Source: Neonectria sp. B-13 (taxonomy: Eukaryota > Ascomycota > Sordariomycetes > Hypocreales > Nectriaceae). Taken from it: a stretch of DNA of 64,000 bases. Below, in pieces: positions 46,962 through 58,165 of the stretch. The notes below the pieces were generated by a model. It ran no database searches and was not told the origin of the DNA. It was given only the letters and a program-made list of their open reading frames with translations. A program made the position numbers and the translations under genes. Location of the stretch: assembly GCA_002682825.1 (NCBI GenBank), contig NOKP01000006.1, forward strand, positions 496,001 through 560,000. Reading direction: 5' to 3'. Numbering within the stretch: position 1 is the first letter of the stretch; each line of letters starts with the position of its first letter.

Positions 46962-48353
46962 TTATAGATAATCTCTAGGGTCATCTATCTCATCCTCTTC
47001 ACCAGCATGCATCGCCTTCCATTCCTGGTCCAAAACAACTATGGCACCGGAATCAACCAAGCGACGAGCATCCCACATAATATATCCCCAGCTACGCAGG
47101 GGATCGGGTATCCAATTGCCATATATATTGCTATATCTTTCCTGCCAAATGATCACCCAGGATAGCGGGGGTGAATCATCTTTGTCGCCTATGAAGGGCA
47201 TTTTGTCTCGACGATGCTGAGCCTTGTCGCGATCGGAATACCGGCTCTCGCGTTGTCTTGCGTATGTGTAATGGTCAATAGCTTCTACTATCCAAACATC
47301 GCCCATTGAAACCAAATTCTTCGATGTCATATCGGCCAGTTTGGAATGATCCCGCACGTTGAATGTGGCACATAAATGGGCTAATCCTAAGGATACCATG
47401 CCATTCCTATACCAGTCTGTTCGGTTGGAGAGAAATTAGTACAAGCCTTCCAAATGTAACATTTAAAGAAGACAAGTCTTACCAAGATCATAATCGTTGA
47501 ATGAACCAGTCGGGGTGTGGAGATCCCTCCCAGCGTCAAACCTGGGATTATCAGGATGTAGATCCCGTTTGACCTCGTCAAGTACACTCTGGAATTTGGA
47601 GTCCGCAAACGAGTTTATGCAGAGTATCTCCTCAATCTCCCATGGTTCGTAAGTGTCGAGAAACAATCCGAGTGTTTCATCGTGCCACAGGCTCGAGTTC
47701 GAGCTGACACCCGAACAGCCGAAGATGTTGCAAAAAGTCTGAAAACCGTACATGCCGCGTATGATCCGCGTTTGTTCAGATTTGCTGAGCTGATCCGGCA
47801 CAGACAAAGCGCCAAGGTTACTCCGGGTCCAGGTGACATAGTGCTGCAGTAATGGCCGGATGGTGGAAGAGTAGAATTTCGCAATACAGATGACCTCCTC
47901 TGAACTTGGCAAGGCGAAAAGTGTCTCGGTAGCCGTTGAGCGTCGTAAGCCAGCAGCAGCGAGGAATTCTCGGACGTGTTGGCGGGCGCGCTTTTGTCGA
48001 AACCTGGGTGAGCTACTGAGGTTCGCAGTGTACGCGTCAATGAGGACATGACCCATATCCAGCCACAGGCATCGCCATAGCCAGAATTCTCGTCCAAGAA
48101 GATATTGTTGATGATAAGTTGGCGATGCATGCACTAAGGCACCGAGGTCCTCGATGGTGTCCACTGCAAGAAGGATTTGGTGCCGGATGTCAAAAGGCAG
48201 TTGTTGGAACTTGGAATTGCAAAGGTCCTGGGACAAGTCTGCCTCAGCCATCCGATTCGAAGTCGAAGTCGACGAAATTGCAGAACTGAGAGCAGGTGAG
48301 ACATGGTGTCGTGATGAGCGTCGTCTCGATAGAAACCTCTTTATTTTCTTCAT
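46962..48353 (-). CDS. F-box-like fungal protein
   Basis: Exons 48353-47483 and 47416-46962 (66-bp intron, GTAAGA donor, GAACAG acceptor) give 441 residues; the join reads DYDLDWYRNGMVSLGLAH. A basic Ser/Arg-rich N-terminus is followed at about residues 49-90 by an F-box-like helix set (LPFDIRHQILLAVDTIEDLGALVHASPTY). The rest is the alpha-helical C-terminal type found in many orphan fungal F-box proteins, with charged motifs and no known repeats. F-box proteins recruit substrates to SCF ubiquitin ligases through Skp1; the substrate cannot be guessed. The frame is open further upstream to a GTG, but the first ATG is at 48353. The F-box call rests on a weak pattern. Confidence 0.6.
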
Positions 48354-49200
48354 GTCGGTTGGCGATCTGAGCCGTTCTGGAAAATAGCAGAAATTCAACG
48401 GCCGGGCACAGTGCTGGTGGATGGACTCGAAGGAGTGGTTGTGTGGCACCTGATTCACTCGAGGTGGCTAGGCGGCTTGGGTTGGTCGCAGACGTCTCAT
48501 TTGACGCCGGATCGAGTTTCTTCTTCTTTGGATTTCCCTTGGGCTCCTGGCGAGGTGGTTCTGTTCAGAAAGTTGGTCGTGCAGGATGATTATGACGTTG
48601 GCGGTTGCGTTGGTTGTTGAGTAGCCACGTGACCCCGCTCCAGTGATTCGCAGCTCGCGCGGAGATGGGTGAAAGGCACATATATTATAAGCATCCGCCT
48701 TGCCGCCTCTAAAACCAGGCCAACAACCATGCGGCGAAAGGAGAAACCGAGCTGGGCTGGCCAGCGCTCTTGCCAGCCAATCATTATCCAAGTCTGCAAG
48801 GGCCCAGGCTTGGTGCCAGGGGAGTTCCGAGTCATAGCGGACTTCACTCGCTGCAAAATGGAGGCGGGCCCAAGTCTTAGTAGGTACGGCCAGTCAACCA
48901 ACGACTTTTAGAGAGGCTGTTTGCAAAGGCCGAACATTCACAATGTGTACAGGACGTCGAGCCGACTTGGAAATATAAACACTAGAGAATGTTTGTCCTC
49001 AGTTCAATATAAACCGCATACATTCAATAGCAGCTCACATCATCCAATTGCCACCACCTCAGTCATCTTGTTTTTGAAATACCGATAATGCTACCTGTCT
49101 CACACACGCGTTTTTTTCGGTTTCCAATAAGTGATCCGATTTGCTCACAATATTGTCTCGAAGACTTTCCTCTTTCAACTCCTCTCAATACTTGGCAAAG
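48354..49200. other. Divergent upstream region
   Basis: Lies between the F-box-like gene (minus) and the broken coiled-coil gene (plus). Open frames on both strands overlap each other and lack domain signals. Confidence 0.45.
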
Positions 49201-49410
49201 ATGTGTTACAGATGCCATGCAAAAAAATCTTTCTCCAGCAAGTGCAAAGATGGGAGCCGCCCGAGCACGAAAGGTCAACCACAGGACCTGGCCCGTGACT
49301 TGGAGAGTCTGGAGCTGTCAGCAAGGGCAAGTCTTAAGTTTGATCAATATTATACCAGATTCTGAACAGTCTTAGCCCTCGGGGAGCCACTGCACCGGTG
49401 ACCGTGACAC

Positions 49411-50088
49411 AGAGGTTTCTTGCCTCCCTGTTGGATACTCTGCCCGAGGAATCCCTTCTATTCGCAGCGGCGACGGCTCTAGTCAAATTGGTGAACACTC
49501 AACAAGTTCTGCGACACACGAACTATCCATAATGTCTGATGAATCTTGCCAGGCTTTGGCTGATGACCTAAGGTCATTCATAAATGAGATCAGGGATATG
49601 GAAGGGCGCATTGATGGCGCATTGATGACTTAATTAGGCTCAGAAAGCAGCTATCCCATAAGTCGAAAAAGATCGACGACGAATATGAGCAGGCAATGAA
49701 CTCCCCATCTATGGTTGTTCTTTATGAAGTGTACAAGCAAGCGGTCCTAGAAGCCGGGCGATTCAAGAAAGCTGCCGAGGATAAGAAAAAGGAATTTCAC
49801 AACACAAACAAGCGTGCGACTGAGGAAGAACAATTGGAAATTTGTGGCTTGCAAGAAGCATGGGTTAAATCGATGATTGAGTAAGGGTCCTATTCCAATG
49901 ATAGAGATGAACAGGAGACACTGACGCGATAGTTTTCGACAGCGCTGCCAGTAAGCGATTGGAGTATTTGCAGGATTATCTAAATGCTTACAAAGACAAA
50001 GAGGCAGTTATTGGCCACATCAAGGCCGGGGAAGACTGTATGAGGAGGTGTTTGAGCGGCCTGAAGGAAATTAAACTGAACATTGATG
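49411..50088 (+). pseudogene. Coiled-coil protein gene interrupted by an 11-bp duplication
   Basis: A frame open from 49411 passes an ATG at 49532 (MSDESCQALADDL) and predicts helical, heptad-like sequence. It is cut by TAA at 49631-49633 immediately after an 11-bp tandem duplication. Downstream of the duplication another frame continues the same style (LRKQLSHKSKKIDDEYEQ) to a GTAAGG donor at 49881, an acceptor at 49942 and a further exon to 50088. Both parts are rich in Lys, Glu and Ala and look like one long alpha-helical coiled coil. A small possible first exon with Cys (MCYRCHAKKS) lies at 49201. No family is recognised. The 3' end is uncertain because a GTAAGT donor at 50089 has no clear partner. 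Confidence 0.6.
49606..49627 (+). repeat. 11-bp perfect tandem duplication (GCGCATTGATG x2)
   Basis: GCGCATTGATG occurs twice in direct succession inside the coiled-coil frame. Being 11 bp, it shifts the frame and creates the premature TAA four bases further on. Confidence 0.95.
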
Positions 50089-51670
50089 GTAAGTAACGCA
50101 CCACCCCCACAGCCCATTTCTCTTTGCAACTATCTACCCGGGATCATCCCGCAATATTCGATCTGTATTAATTTTTGCTGTTAGCTTTGTATGCAAAGAT
50201 AAACAGGGCGACCCTAGGAGGCGTTTATTAAAGCAGTATCTAAGCTGTCATGTACCGCTGCGGCAGCAGACATCTTGCAAGCAAGCTCAAGCTACCGCCA
50301 TCACAACAGCTACGCCAGCGCATGCATGGAAGGTGATAGAAAGAAGGGAATAATCCATTTGTGTACATAGACGATGATGCCCCAGGTAGCTTGGTTCACC
50401 ATGTTGTTTCCACACTTATTTTGATCCGTCCCATCCCCGGACTCCTACGGTGACACCGCTGAACAATTTTCTGGGGAAGCTGCAACTGCTTCTCAAGCAT
50501 ATCGAAACCGAACCTCTTATCTGTATTCCAGATAATAAATAGATACAGGACGGGGGTGTGAACTTGTTCGGGTCTGATATGTTGTGAGGGCTATTGCAGT
50601 ATGACCGTATTTAATGCAACTATTTTATCTTGTTTTAATTAAGGGGTGCAAAGCAATAAGAGAGACTCCAGTATGATAGGCCTGTCTTGTCCAATAGCTA
50701 TGCACATTGACGCGCTTGAGGGTCCTCTTCATGCTGGGAGTCTTAAGGATGATAAGTTGGATAGTTTGAAGGTTATCGCACTACATAGTTGGCCCTTGAT
50801 TTATCTGAAGCAGCAATCTGTATTGCTGCTTAAATGTATGACCTTGCAATTCCTTGAAGTCCTTGGGCTCAGAGCCTCAGAGGGTAGCTCGGGAAGAGGT
50901 CTCAAGATCTGCTAGATCCATCGCGCGCTTAAGCAATAGAGGGAGGAAGGATTAAAATCTTAGACAGGTTCCAAATGGAGCGGAGGTTTTCATTGACCGG
51001 AGAGTCTACTCAGTATTTAGGGCAAACTGGGCTCATAACTATCGCCCTACCAGCCAAACCAAACGTGGAATGCGCACTCCTCAGGGCAGTTGCTGAGGTA
51101 CGGGAGTCCATTTTGGGATCACAGATCCCCAGATCTGGGACGAAGCCCGGCGTTCTGTATCCTAGCTGTGTGTCTCCCGATTGGATATCGGCCCTGATCC
51201 CTAATAACCGAGGCAGAGTTCACAGGGACATTGGGCCCTGTTCGAGCTTTCAACCGTACTACGTAATATGCCCCGCGCCAAGCTGCGGCTACATCATCAG
51301 TCTCGTTTTCCCGCTCCAGAGCAGAATCCGCCACCGCTTGACGCTCTACCTTCCTGATTGTGGCGACATCGCGTCACCGGATGATTCGGTGGTCTCCCCG
51401 CAAGCCCTCTCGCCTGCCTCCCTTCTTCCAAGCCTACTCCGTAGAATCCGACGCTCATATTACCACCAGGAATTCGCCCCCAGTTTCTTGGCAAGTAATG
51501 AATAAAACGCCACTGACGTGTCTTTTTGCCTCTGGAGCTGAATTAAAAAGGCGTACGCCACGCCACTCCTGGTCTGTCAGTCTCGTTCCTTGCGATTGCT
51601 ATTATTGTCAAGCTTGTTTTTAAGCTTATTCTGGCCACCTACCACCGCGAATCTAGTGCGAAGGGAAAGG
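50089..51670. other. 1.6-kb intergenic region
   Basis: Short unrelated open frames only. No domain, repeat or RNA gene recognised. Its right end is the promoter and leader of the membrane-protein gene. Confidence 0.45.
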
Positions 51671-52639
51671 ATGATGCAACCAGCTACACCACAGCTTTTC
51701 ATCGCCGACGATGCGATGACCGGGGAGCACTCGACGCTCCCCTCCGTTCCTAGTTCGTTGTCTATGCCTAGCAAAGAGTTCCCGAATGATGCCGCGGGCG
51801 GGCCTCCGCCTCGCCCGTACAATTTACGGGAGCACAAGCTGACCATCTCACTCTTTTGGTTCCTCATCCTGACCGAGTGTACATTGATTCCCATCATCTT
51901 CTACTTCGCCATCTCCAAGCTCACTGACCTACGCCCCGGTGCCATGTTCGCCATTATCACTGCCATGTTCGGCTTCATCTCCGGAGGCGAGTACGGGCTT
52001 CGAGGTCTTCGCCTCATCTTGAAGAAGGACACCTATCGGCCTCTCAATGGCGCGGGTCGCTGGCACTTCGACACAGTGCACCTAGTCCTCGGTCCGCCCT
52101 ACTTCGTCATGACTGCTCTTATGATCGGCTTCAGTATACCTGACCCGCCTATGATGCGCGGGCTCAGCATCGTCATGCCTGTCGGCATACTCATGGTCAC
52201 GTTGTATATGATGTGGACAGGCGTTGCGTATCAATTCGGCTGGCGCCTTAGATGGCATCGATTGAGCTCGCACATGATTGGAGACGTCTGTCCGCCGCTC
52301 ACGTTCTGCATTATGGAAGATATCACCGCCTGCGATGGCGGAGGCGGCAAGGCATACCGAGAGGCAGCGGTGGCCAGATTTAACGCATCGCCACGGTTTC
52401 GGAGGATGCTTTCACAGATGCTTTGGGGCTGGGCTATCACGGGGTCGGTTCTTGCGGTTATTCTGATCGTTTTGGCGTGGAATTTGCCCGTGGAGATAGC
52501 ATATGCCCTGGGCTGGGCAGTCCCATCTATTTGGGGTGCTATCGGTGCATATATGACGATACAATGGGGTCAAAGATGTATAAAGATAGAGAAGGAAAAA
52601 TGGATCGAAGACCGAATAGCGAGTGCAAGGGCTGGCTAA
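51671..52639 (+). CDS. Polytopic fungal membrane protein of unknown function
   Basis: A single exon codes for 322 residues from the tandem ATG ATG at 51671; the upstream open frame uses only TTG. After a 55-residue disordered N-terminus with a PRPYNLREHKL motif, six hydrophobic segments are visible (about 58-82, 92-108, 142-162, 166-190, 255-277, 283-302). Between the second and third lies a conserved-looking GEYGLRGLRLILKKDTYRPL loop. A cytosolic loop near residue 215-245 contains several Cys. The C-terminus is amphipathic and charged (KIEKEKWIEDRIAS). I recall similar proteins as unnamed integral membrane proteins in Sordariomycetes, but no function is known. Confidence 0.75.
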   Translation: MMQPATPQLFIADDAMTGEHSTLPSVPSSLSMPSKEFPNDAAGGPPPRPYNLREHKLTISLFWFLILTECTLIPIIFYFAISKLTDLRPGAMFAIITAMFGFISGGEYGLRGLRLILKKDTYRPLNGAGRWHFDTVHLVLGPPYFVMTALMIGFSIPDPPMMRGLSIVMPVGILMVTLYMMWTGVAYQFGWRLRWHRLSSHMIGDVCPPLTFCIMEDITACDGGGGKAYREAAVARFNASPRFRRMLSQMLWGWAITGSVLAVILIVLAWNLPVEIAYALGWAVPSIWGAIGAYMTIQWGQRCIKIEKEKWIEDRIASARAG

Positions 52640-52912
52640 AGTCGAGGCAAGTGCACCGGCATGCACATAGATCAGTCTCATGGATACTAGACGACATGCA
52701 AGTAGAACTTGGTCTTGTTCTACGGCCACGCTGTTATGCTCCCGGCGGTAGACCTCCTTGTTACAAAAGGCTTCAATTATTTCTGCGACTCTTACCGGAG
52801 TGGAATGCCTGTCCTTAGGCTCTAGGCGTCGATCAAGAGCGATTTTTACAGTACGTCGCAACTCATCCAATTCGACTGTCACCAACAAGCAGTCCGGCTT
52901 CACAGAGACCAA

Positions 52913-53996
52913 CGTCAGCGGCGGCAACTTCGCTCCTGGGGATGCGATTATTTCTTGTGCTAGGTACCGTCGTCCCCACCGACTGACTCTTTCTTGAATC
53001 GTCCGTTTCGAGGACCAGTCAATTCACCTGGACAGGCGAAAGCGAGCCCGCGGTACAGACTGAGAGTCTTAATGGCGACCTTGCTTTTTTCGGTCATGAG
53101 AATCTCGCGCTCATGGGAACCAACACATTGTCTCTGGAGATGGAGTCGGTCTTGTGATACGGACAGGTGGCAATAGGTTAAATGGAGCTAGAAATGCTCA
53201 AGAGAAAAATAAACTGCCCAACTCATTTCACAATATTATGTGGATGTTGATCGGTTTTATGGTAGGTAATGATGGTTCCCAGAGTGAGAATCTTCCAACT
53301 GACAAAGCCCGCGCAGGGATAGCTGACTAAGTTGTCCAGGTCATGTGCATATCTGTAAAACAACTGGAGACTGGTCGAACGTTGCGCCGTTCGGCATCAG
53401 CGCCGCCGTTCGCATCAACGGCGCCGTTCGGCATCAGCGTTGCCGTTGGCCTTGTTCGAAAGACGCCCCCTGCTATCGTCAATGAGATCCCAGCCCTAGT
53501 TGCCCACCAGCTGTCCAAGAAACAGCCCATTGTGAAGCGACTCGACTCTGCCCAGAACCTCGGGGTTATGACGGCGTTACGTAGCGACAAGTTATGAATA
53601 CCAGCATCTTGACACATGATATCTTGTTTATTATGTTGGGAGCAAACGGTTGGTGCTGGACCGAGATCAACGTTGATCAACAATGAGCTCTTCGCGCATT
53701 GGTAAACAAATGGGTCTGGAGAAGACCATGTGGGCGTGATGGAGCTTCCGAAGGTGGACTCGTTTCATTCAAACAAACAGCGGCGTTAATGTGGTCCAGG
53801 CGATCCTTGACTGTCGATCGCCAGACGAAGCGAGACCCCTATGGCCAAGTACGACAAGATTCAAGCTATGCCGCCCAATTTTGACCAGCGACGGTCCAGA
53901 TGCATCGTTCCTGGTATTAATGGGACTAGCATCCTAATCTGTAAAGGCGCGCTGGCTAACTGCTTTGAAAGGTTAACCGCTTTTCCGACAGGCTGA
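52913..53996 (+). pseudogene. Mg2+-transporter-type (P3B, MgtA-like) P-type ATPase relic
   Basis: Several frames give consecutive MgtA-like pieces in the right order. NFAPGDAII lies near 52927 and VPTD then LFLESS near 52970-53010, with a TGA between. The A-domain FTWTGESEPAVQT lies at about 53024, ALMGTN near 53110, then VSGDGVGLVIRTGGNRL after a frame change. SFHNIMWMLIGFM lies near 53223, SKKQPIVKRLDSAQNLGVMTALRSDK near 53517 around the phosphorylation-site region, and AKYDKIQAMPPNFDQRRSRC through ILICKGA near 53841-53955 in the N-domain. The phosphorylation motif DKTGT is destroyed: SDKL is followed by a stop. Multiple stops and frame changes make this dead. It implies an ancestral intact Mg2+-type ATPase gene. 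Confidence 0.85.
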
Positions 53997-55573
53997 ATTG
54001 CATGCACCCACCTCTCCTACTGGGGAGCACGCAATTCGACCCGCCGGCTACATCCGAAACCGAAATGGTTAATACCCGCAGTAACTAGTGGGCATTCCCC
54101 TGCTCGTAGATCAGGCCCTGAATGTCACTGTGTCAAGGGGCTTTCTTGGCGGGGCCCAGACCCAAATGTGAGGATTACCCATGCTTGTTGAGTATGATGC
54201 TACTCCGTACACCGGACTGATTGGGCTGTCGAGCCAGCCCTGCGAGCCCGGTATTTTTCGACGCCCAGGGACCACGATGTTTAGAAGACTTCGTAGGTCT
54301 CGGTACCCCCGCCAGCGACGTAGTCCTAACCCTTTGTAGCTTGATTCGGCGACGGATGCATAGCCGCCCATCCCAGAGATCAAGAAGGATTACGGGGTAC
54401 TTTGGCTGGGGACCGGTGGACAGGTCACACGAGACTACTTTGGCTGGCATGTCGCCTTGGCTGCTGCACTGTCGAACCCTTGTATATTGGTTGGTTGGTG
54501 TGAGCGAAAAGGTGGCGTCCAGACCACTTCTTGAAAGCATCCCCAAATCAGCCCCTTTAAAGCTCTAAAAGAGATACTTAGTCCCTAGATTCATTTAAAT
54601 ATGCTCTAGCTACTCACTGAATCATTGGGGCGGTTTGTTTCGTGGAAAGTCGCTGTTGTGCTGAGAAATCCCGAGTGGTGATGCCCGCAGCTTGTCGAGG
54701 ACCAACAACGATTCAGGGGGTTCACTCTAGTCTCGCTGTTTATGTCCCCCGCGGGCTTGGCTGCTTAAGGTAGGTGCTACTAACCCTTAGCGGCTCTCCG
54801 CAGTATTAGTCTCTCCATAATTTCTTAGCGATTGGGGGTTGCAAGGGCCTCGAGACCCACGGATCCATTCGTATCTCGTGGATCGATACGGTAATTATAC
54901 GAAAAATGATCTTTTGTCCTTACCGAGGGGCGCAGTCGGAGCGAACTTCGGCAACATATCCGACGCTTGCAGCCCAGTACACGAGAGATCCAATAAGGCA
55001 AACCGCACGCGACCCACTGGTCATTTCAATCTAAGTAGCTGAGGCCTGCGCCTGGGACAAGCAGCTGCGACTGGTCGGTGTCCTCAAATGGCGCTGTCAT
55101 AGGGGCCTCCCGTTTCACGATGGTACTAAGCGACTTGTTGGGAGAGGCGAAGAAACTGTCAACTGAAATGGACCTTTGCCCCCTAAACGTGCAGTCCAGC
55201 CCAGCTAATCAAGCCCGAAGTCCCCCAAGCGCTAGTCGACACCTCCCCAGAAGGCCCAACGCGGCACGGAGCAGCCACGGATGGATTCGTGCTTTTCGTT
55301 GCGTCAGGGGTTAACCAGGCTCTGGGGTTCGCTGGGCATTATTTATCATCAGCAAGTGCCCAGCATTTCCCCCCATTTACAGTCTTGGAAACCCCGTCAT
55401 GTTCCATCAATCAAACTCTAGTGCAATGGAGAACCTTTGTTAGCTGCCGATTATCGCCGGCACCATCGCAGCGCTCACGCGACCAATCGCCTTCTATGCT
55501 CGGACAGTCGACAATCTACAACAACGAATCCGCAACCTCTCGAGATCTTTGACGACTTCCTTCATCTAGCAAG
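53997..55573. other. 1.6-kb intergenic region
   Basis: No gene supported. It may contain further unrecognisable decay of the ATPase relic, and it holds the promoter of the sulfatase-like gene. Confidence 0.4.
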
Positions 55574-58165
55574 ATGAGCCGAAACCCCGCATGGCTTGCC
55601 TTCGTTGGCTCACGCCTCGCCAACCGACGATTCATCTTCACTCTCGTCGCCTTGGCTGTCTGCGGCGCCAAGGGTGCACATCTTCACAACCACCAATTTT
55701 CAGTGGCCCCGAAGCGAATGTTGCTTTTCTTCTTTTCTTTCTTTACCCAGGACATCCTGCTTCTTCTTCTCATCAGGCTTCTCCTTAGCCACTGGCTGCC
55801 CACCTTCCCGGGCAAGCTTCGTTGTCTTGTCACACTTCTCACAGGCTATTTGATATCCTACAACATCGTTGTCGGTGTTACATCCGTATCCTTCTATATC
55901 GTCGCGGGGTCTGAAATCCACTGGAGTAACATAGGCATTGTCGCCGATCCGACGGCGAGGGTCATTCTTCTCTCCGGGCTCATGACCTTCATCGTGGTCC
56001 TGTGCCTTTCTCTTTTCCTAAGCGGGTTGCTCCAAGGCGCCTGCTACGGTCTCTTTGGGTTGGGTGCAGACATTGCCAACTGGCCCATCGCCTTTGTTGG
56101 ACGGTCCCTTTTTCCCTCTATGAACTTCCGGGTTGGCTACGGTCAAATCCCCCAAAGAGACGCCAAGCAAGACCCAAGCAAATGGTTCAAGGATGACCGT
56201 AATTTGAGCCTTGGAAACTACCTCGAATACAAGGAGAAACCCACGCTATCATTGCCATACTCACGACCCCCGCCAAGAGTATTTAATACATGCGAAAGTC
56301 CGGTGTGGCCATCAAAGACCAAGCTCGCCCTGCGCGCCATGCCTTACATTATAGTCGCTATTCTCCTCACTGCTCTCTTCACCCTGACGATGTTAAGGCC
56401 GAAGGACCCCTCCCTGATCTTCCTCTCGTGGACCAGCGGGCTTTTACCGTTTGTCGACTTTGCTTCGACATCACCATTCCTAGACGATTTGCCTTCTTAT
56501 TTTGGAAACGGCATCCAACGTGACTGGGACGAACGATCAGCCCTCATCCAAACGACACCTTTCAGCTGGCTGCCAAAAGATACACCACTTGCAGGTTTCG
56601 AGGATTGGTATACAAACCAGACACACTATAGCCCCGCCGCCGACCCTTTGAAGATCTCTAATCTCGAGGAGCCCTTGCTAGAATCGCTGCGCGGCAAGCT
56701 GAAGGACATTTCAGTCCGACACGTGGTACTCTTTTTTCTCGAAAGCACCAGAAACGATGTGTTCCCTATCAAAAAGAACGGCTTGATCTGGAACCGCTTC
56801 GCCGAGACATTTCCCGATCACCAACTTCCTCAAGATGTCCAAGACAAGCTAGCAAATCTAACCCCGACTGCCAACTTCATTACGGGTGACTATGATGACG
56901 GCTTTGAACACGACGAACAAGAGAAACGCGGCGGAATCCGCTTCACCAATGCTCACACTGCCGGGACATACACACTCAAGAGCATGCTTTCCGCAGTCTG
57001 CGGCGTGGCGCCCTTAGTCGGTGACTTCAATCTCGAATACAGTCACCATATCTACCAACCTTGTCTGCCTCACGTTCTTGAAGCCTTGAACAAGGTCGAA
57101 GACACCCAGACGGAGACAACCGACCGGGATTCGAATTGGAAGTCTTATTATTTCCAGGCGTCAACACTCGACTACGATAACCAGAACAAGCTGATGGCTG
57201 CGATGGGCTTCTCGGAAGAAAATACAATCGGCCGAGAGTACCTTCGCAGCCCAGCTGCAACACATGGCGCCGTCACGCTGCCAAATATTAACGAATTCGC
57301 CTTTGAGGAGGACCCCCTCGAAGACTACATCCGGGACATTTTTAGCGACGCCATCGAGACAGACAATCAAGTTTTCCTTACACATCTCACGAGCACTACC
57401 CACCACCGCTTTCATTTGCCCGCAAAGGAGCCATCTATCCCTATGGCGAGGGGTCTTGATATGATGTCTCGTTACATCAATACCGAGGGTTACGACGATA
57501 AATGGATTCGCAAGGTTCTCAATGTATTGGATGAGCAAGGCATCGCCAACGAGACCTTGGTCATCTTTCTGGGGGATCACGGCGTCTCCCTTCCCGAAAA
57601 CAATTTCGCCTCCCCATACTACAACCCCAATATCGGCGTTGATCACGTCCCTCTGGTTCTTTCACACCCTCAACTGCCAGCCTTCGACGCCCACGATGCT
57701 GTTCACTCTTCCCAAGTCCTACCTACGATTCTTGATATCCTTCTCGAGACCGGGTCCTTGAAAAACAATGCCAGCCGGCAAGCTGTGATGGATCTTATCC
57801 CTACCTATGAAGGGCAATCTCTTCTGCGACCGCTGAATGTGGTCAATCAGCATACCGGCCAGGGGCAATGGCAATTTACCGTTACGAACCCTGGTCGAGC
57901 TATGCTTACCGTTCGCGACGCCCGATATCCCGATCGACACCTTGTTGTCCCTGTTATCGAGAACGTCGAATGGCGATTAAGCAACCTTGCATCCGACCCA
58001 CAAGAACATGATTCTGTACAGAGCTTGGACTTTGTGTCATTCTTGCAGAACGTGGAAGAAAGATACGGGCGCGAGTTGGCGGAATGGGTCGAGGAAGGCG
58101 CTTTTGTAACTCGTTGGTTTGTCAAGGAGAATAGCAAGCGCTGGCGTTTTGATCACCGGGGGTAA
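55574..58165 (+). CDS. Membrane-anchored sulfatase/LtaS-like alkaline-phosphatase-superfamily enzyme
   Basis: A single exon codes for 863 residues. The first 170 residues contain about four transmembrane helices, and another (YIIVAILLTALFTLTML) lies near residue 256, so the catalytic part is outside the cytosol. The catalytic domain begins near residue 380 with HVVLFFLESTRNDVFP. It continues with HTAGTYTLKSM (probable nucleophile Thr) and ends with the metal-ligand segment IFLGDHGVSLPE (about 664-675) and a DHVPLVLSHP stretch. This arrangement resembles lipoteichoic-acid synthase and phosphoethanolamine transferases, as well as fungal sulfatase-domain membrane proteins. Substrate could be a phospholipid head group or a GPI/glycan acceptor; it cannot be decided here. 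All active-site blocks look intact. Confidence 0.85.
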   Translation: MSRNPAWLAFVGSRLANRRFIFTLVALAVCGAKGAHLHNHQFSVAPKRMLLFFFSFFTQDILLLLLIRLLLSHWLPTFPGKLRCLVTLLTGYLISYNIVVGVTSVSFYIVAGSEIHWSNIGIVADPTARVILLSGLMTFIVVLCLSLFLSGLLQGACYGLFGLGADIANWPIAFVGRSLFPSMNFRVGYGQIPQRDAKQDPSKWFKDDRNLSLGNYLEYKEKPTLSLPYSRPPPRVFNTCESPVWPSKTKLALRAMPYIIVAILLTALFTLTMLRPKDPSLIFLSWTSGLLPFVDFASTSPFLDDLPSYFGNGIQRDWDERSALIQTTPFSWLPKDTPLAGFEDWYTNQTHYSPAADPLKISNLEEPLLESLRGKLKDISVRHVVLFFLESTRNDVFPIKKNGLIWNRFAETFPDHQLPQDVQDKLANLTPTANFITGDYDDGFEHDEQEKRGGIRFTNAHTAGTYTLKSMLSAVCGVAPLVGDFNLEYSHHIYQPCLPHVLEALNKVEDTQTETTDRDSNWKSYYFQASTLDYDNQNKLMAAMGFSEENTIGREYLRSPAATHGAVTLPNINEFAFEEDPLEDYIRDIFSDAIETDNQVFLTHLTSTTHHRFHLPAKEPSIPMARGLDMMSRYINTEGYDDKWIRKVLNVLDEQGIANETLVIFLGDHGVSLPENNFASPYYNPNIGVDHVPLVLSHPQLPAFDAHDAVHSSQVLPTILDILLETGSLKNNASRQAVMDLIPTYEGQSLLRPLNVVNQHTGQGQWQFTVTNPGRAMLTVRDARYPDRHLVVPVIENVEWRLSNLASDPQEHDSVQSLDFVSFLQNVEERYGRELAEWVEEGAFVTRWFVKENSKRWRFDHRG

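Noticed and set aside
53327..53683. Minus-strand 118-codon frame
   Set aside because: It overlaps the plus-strand ATPase relic, which accounts for the residual coding character.
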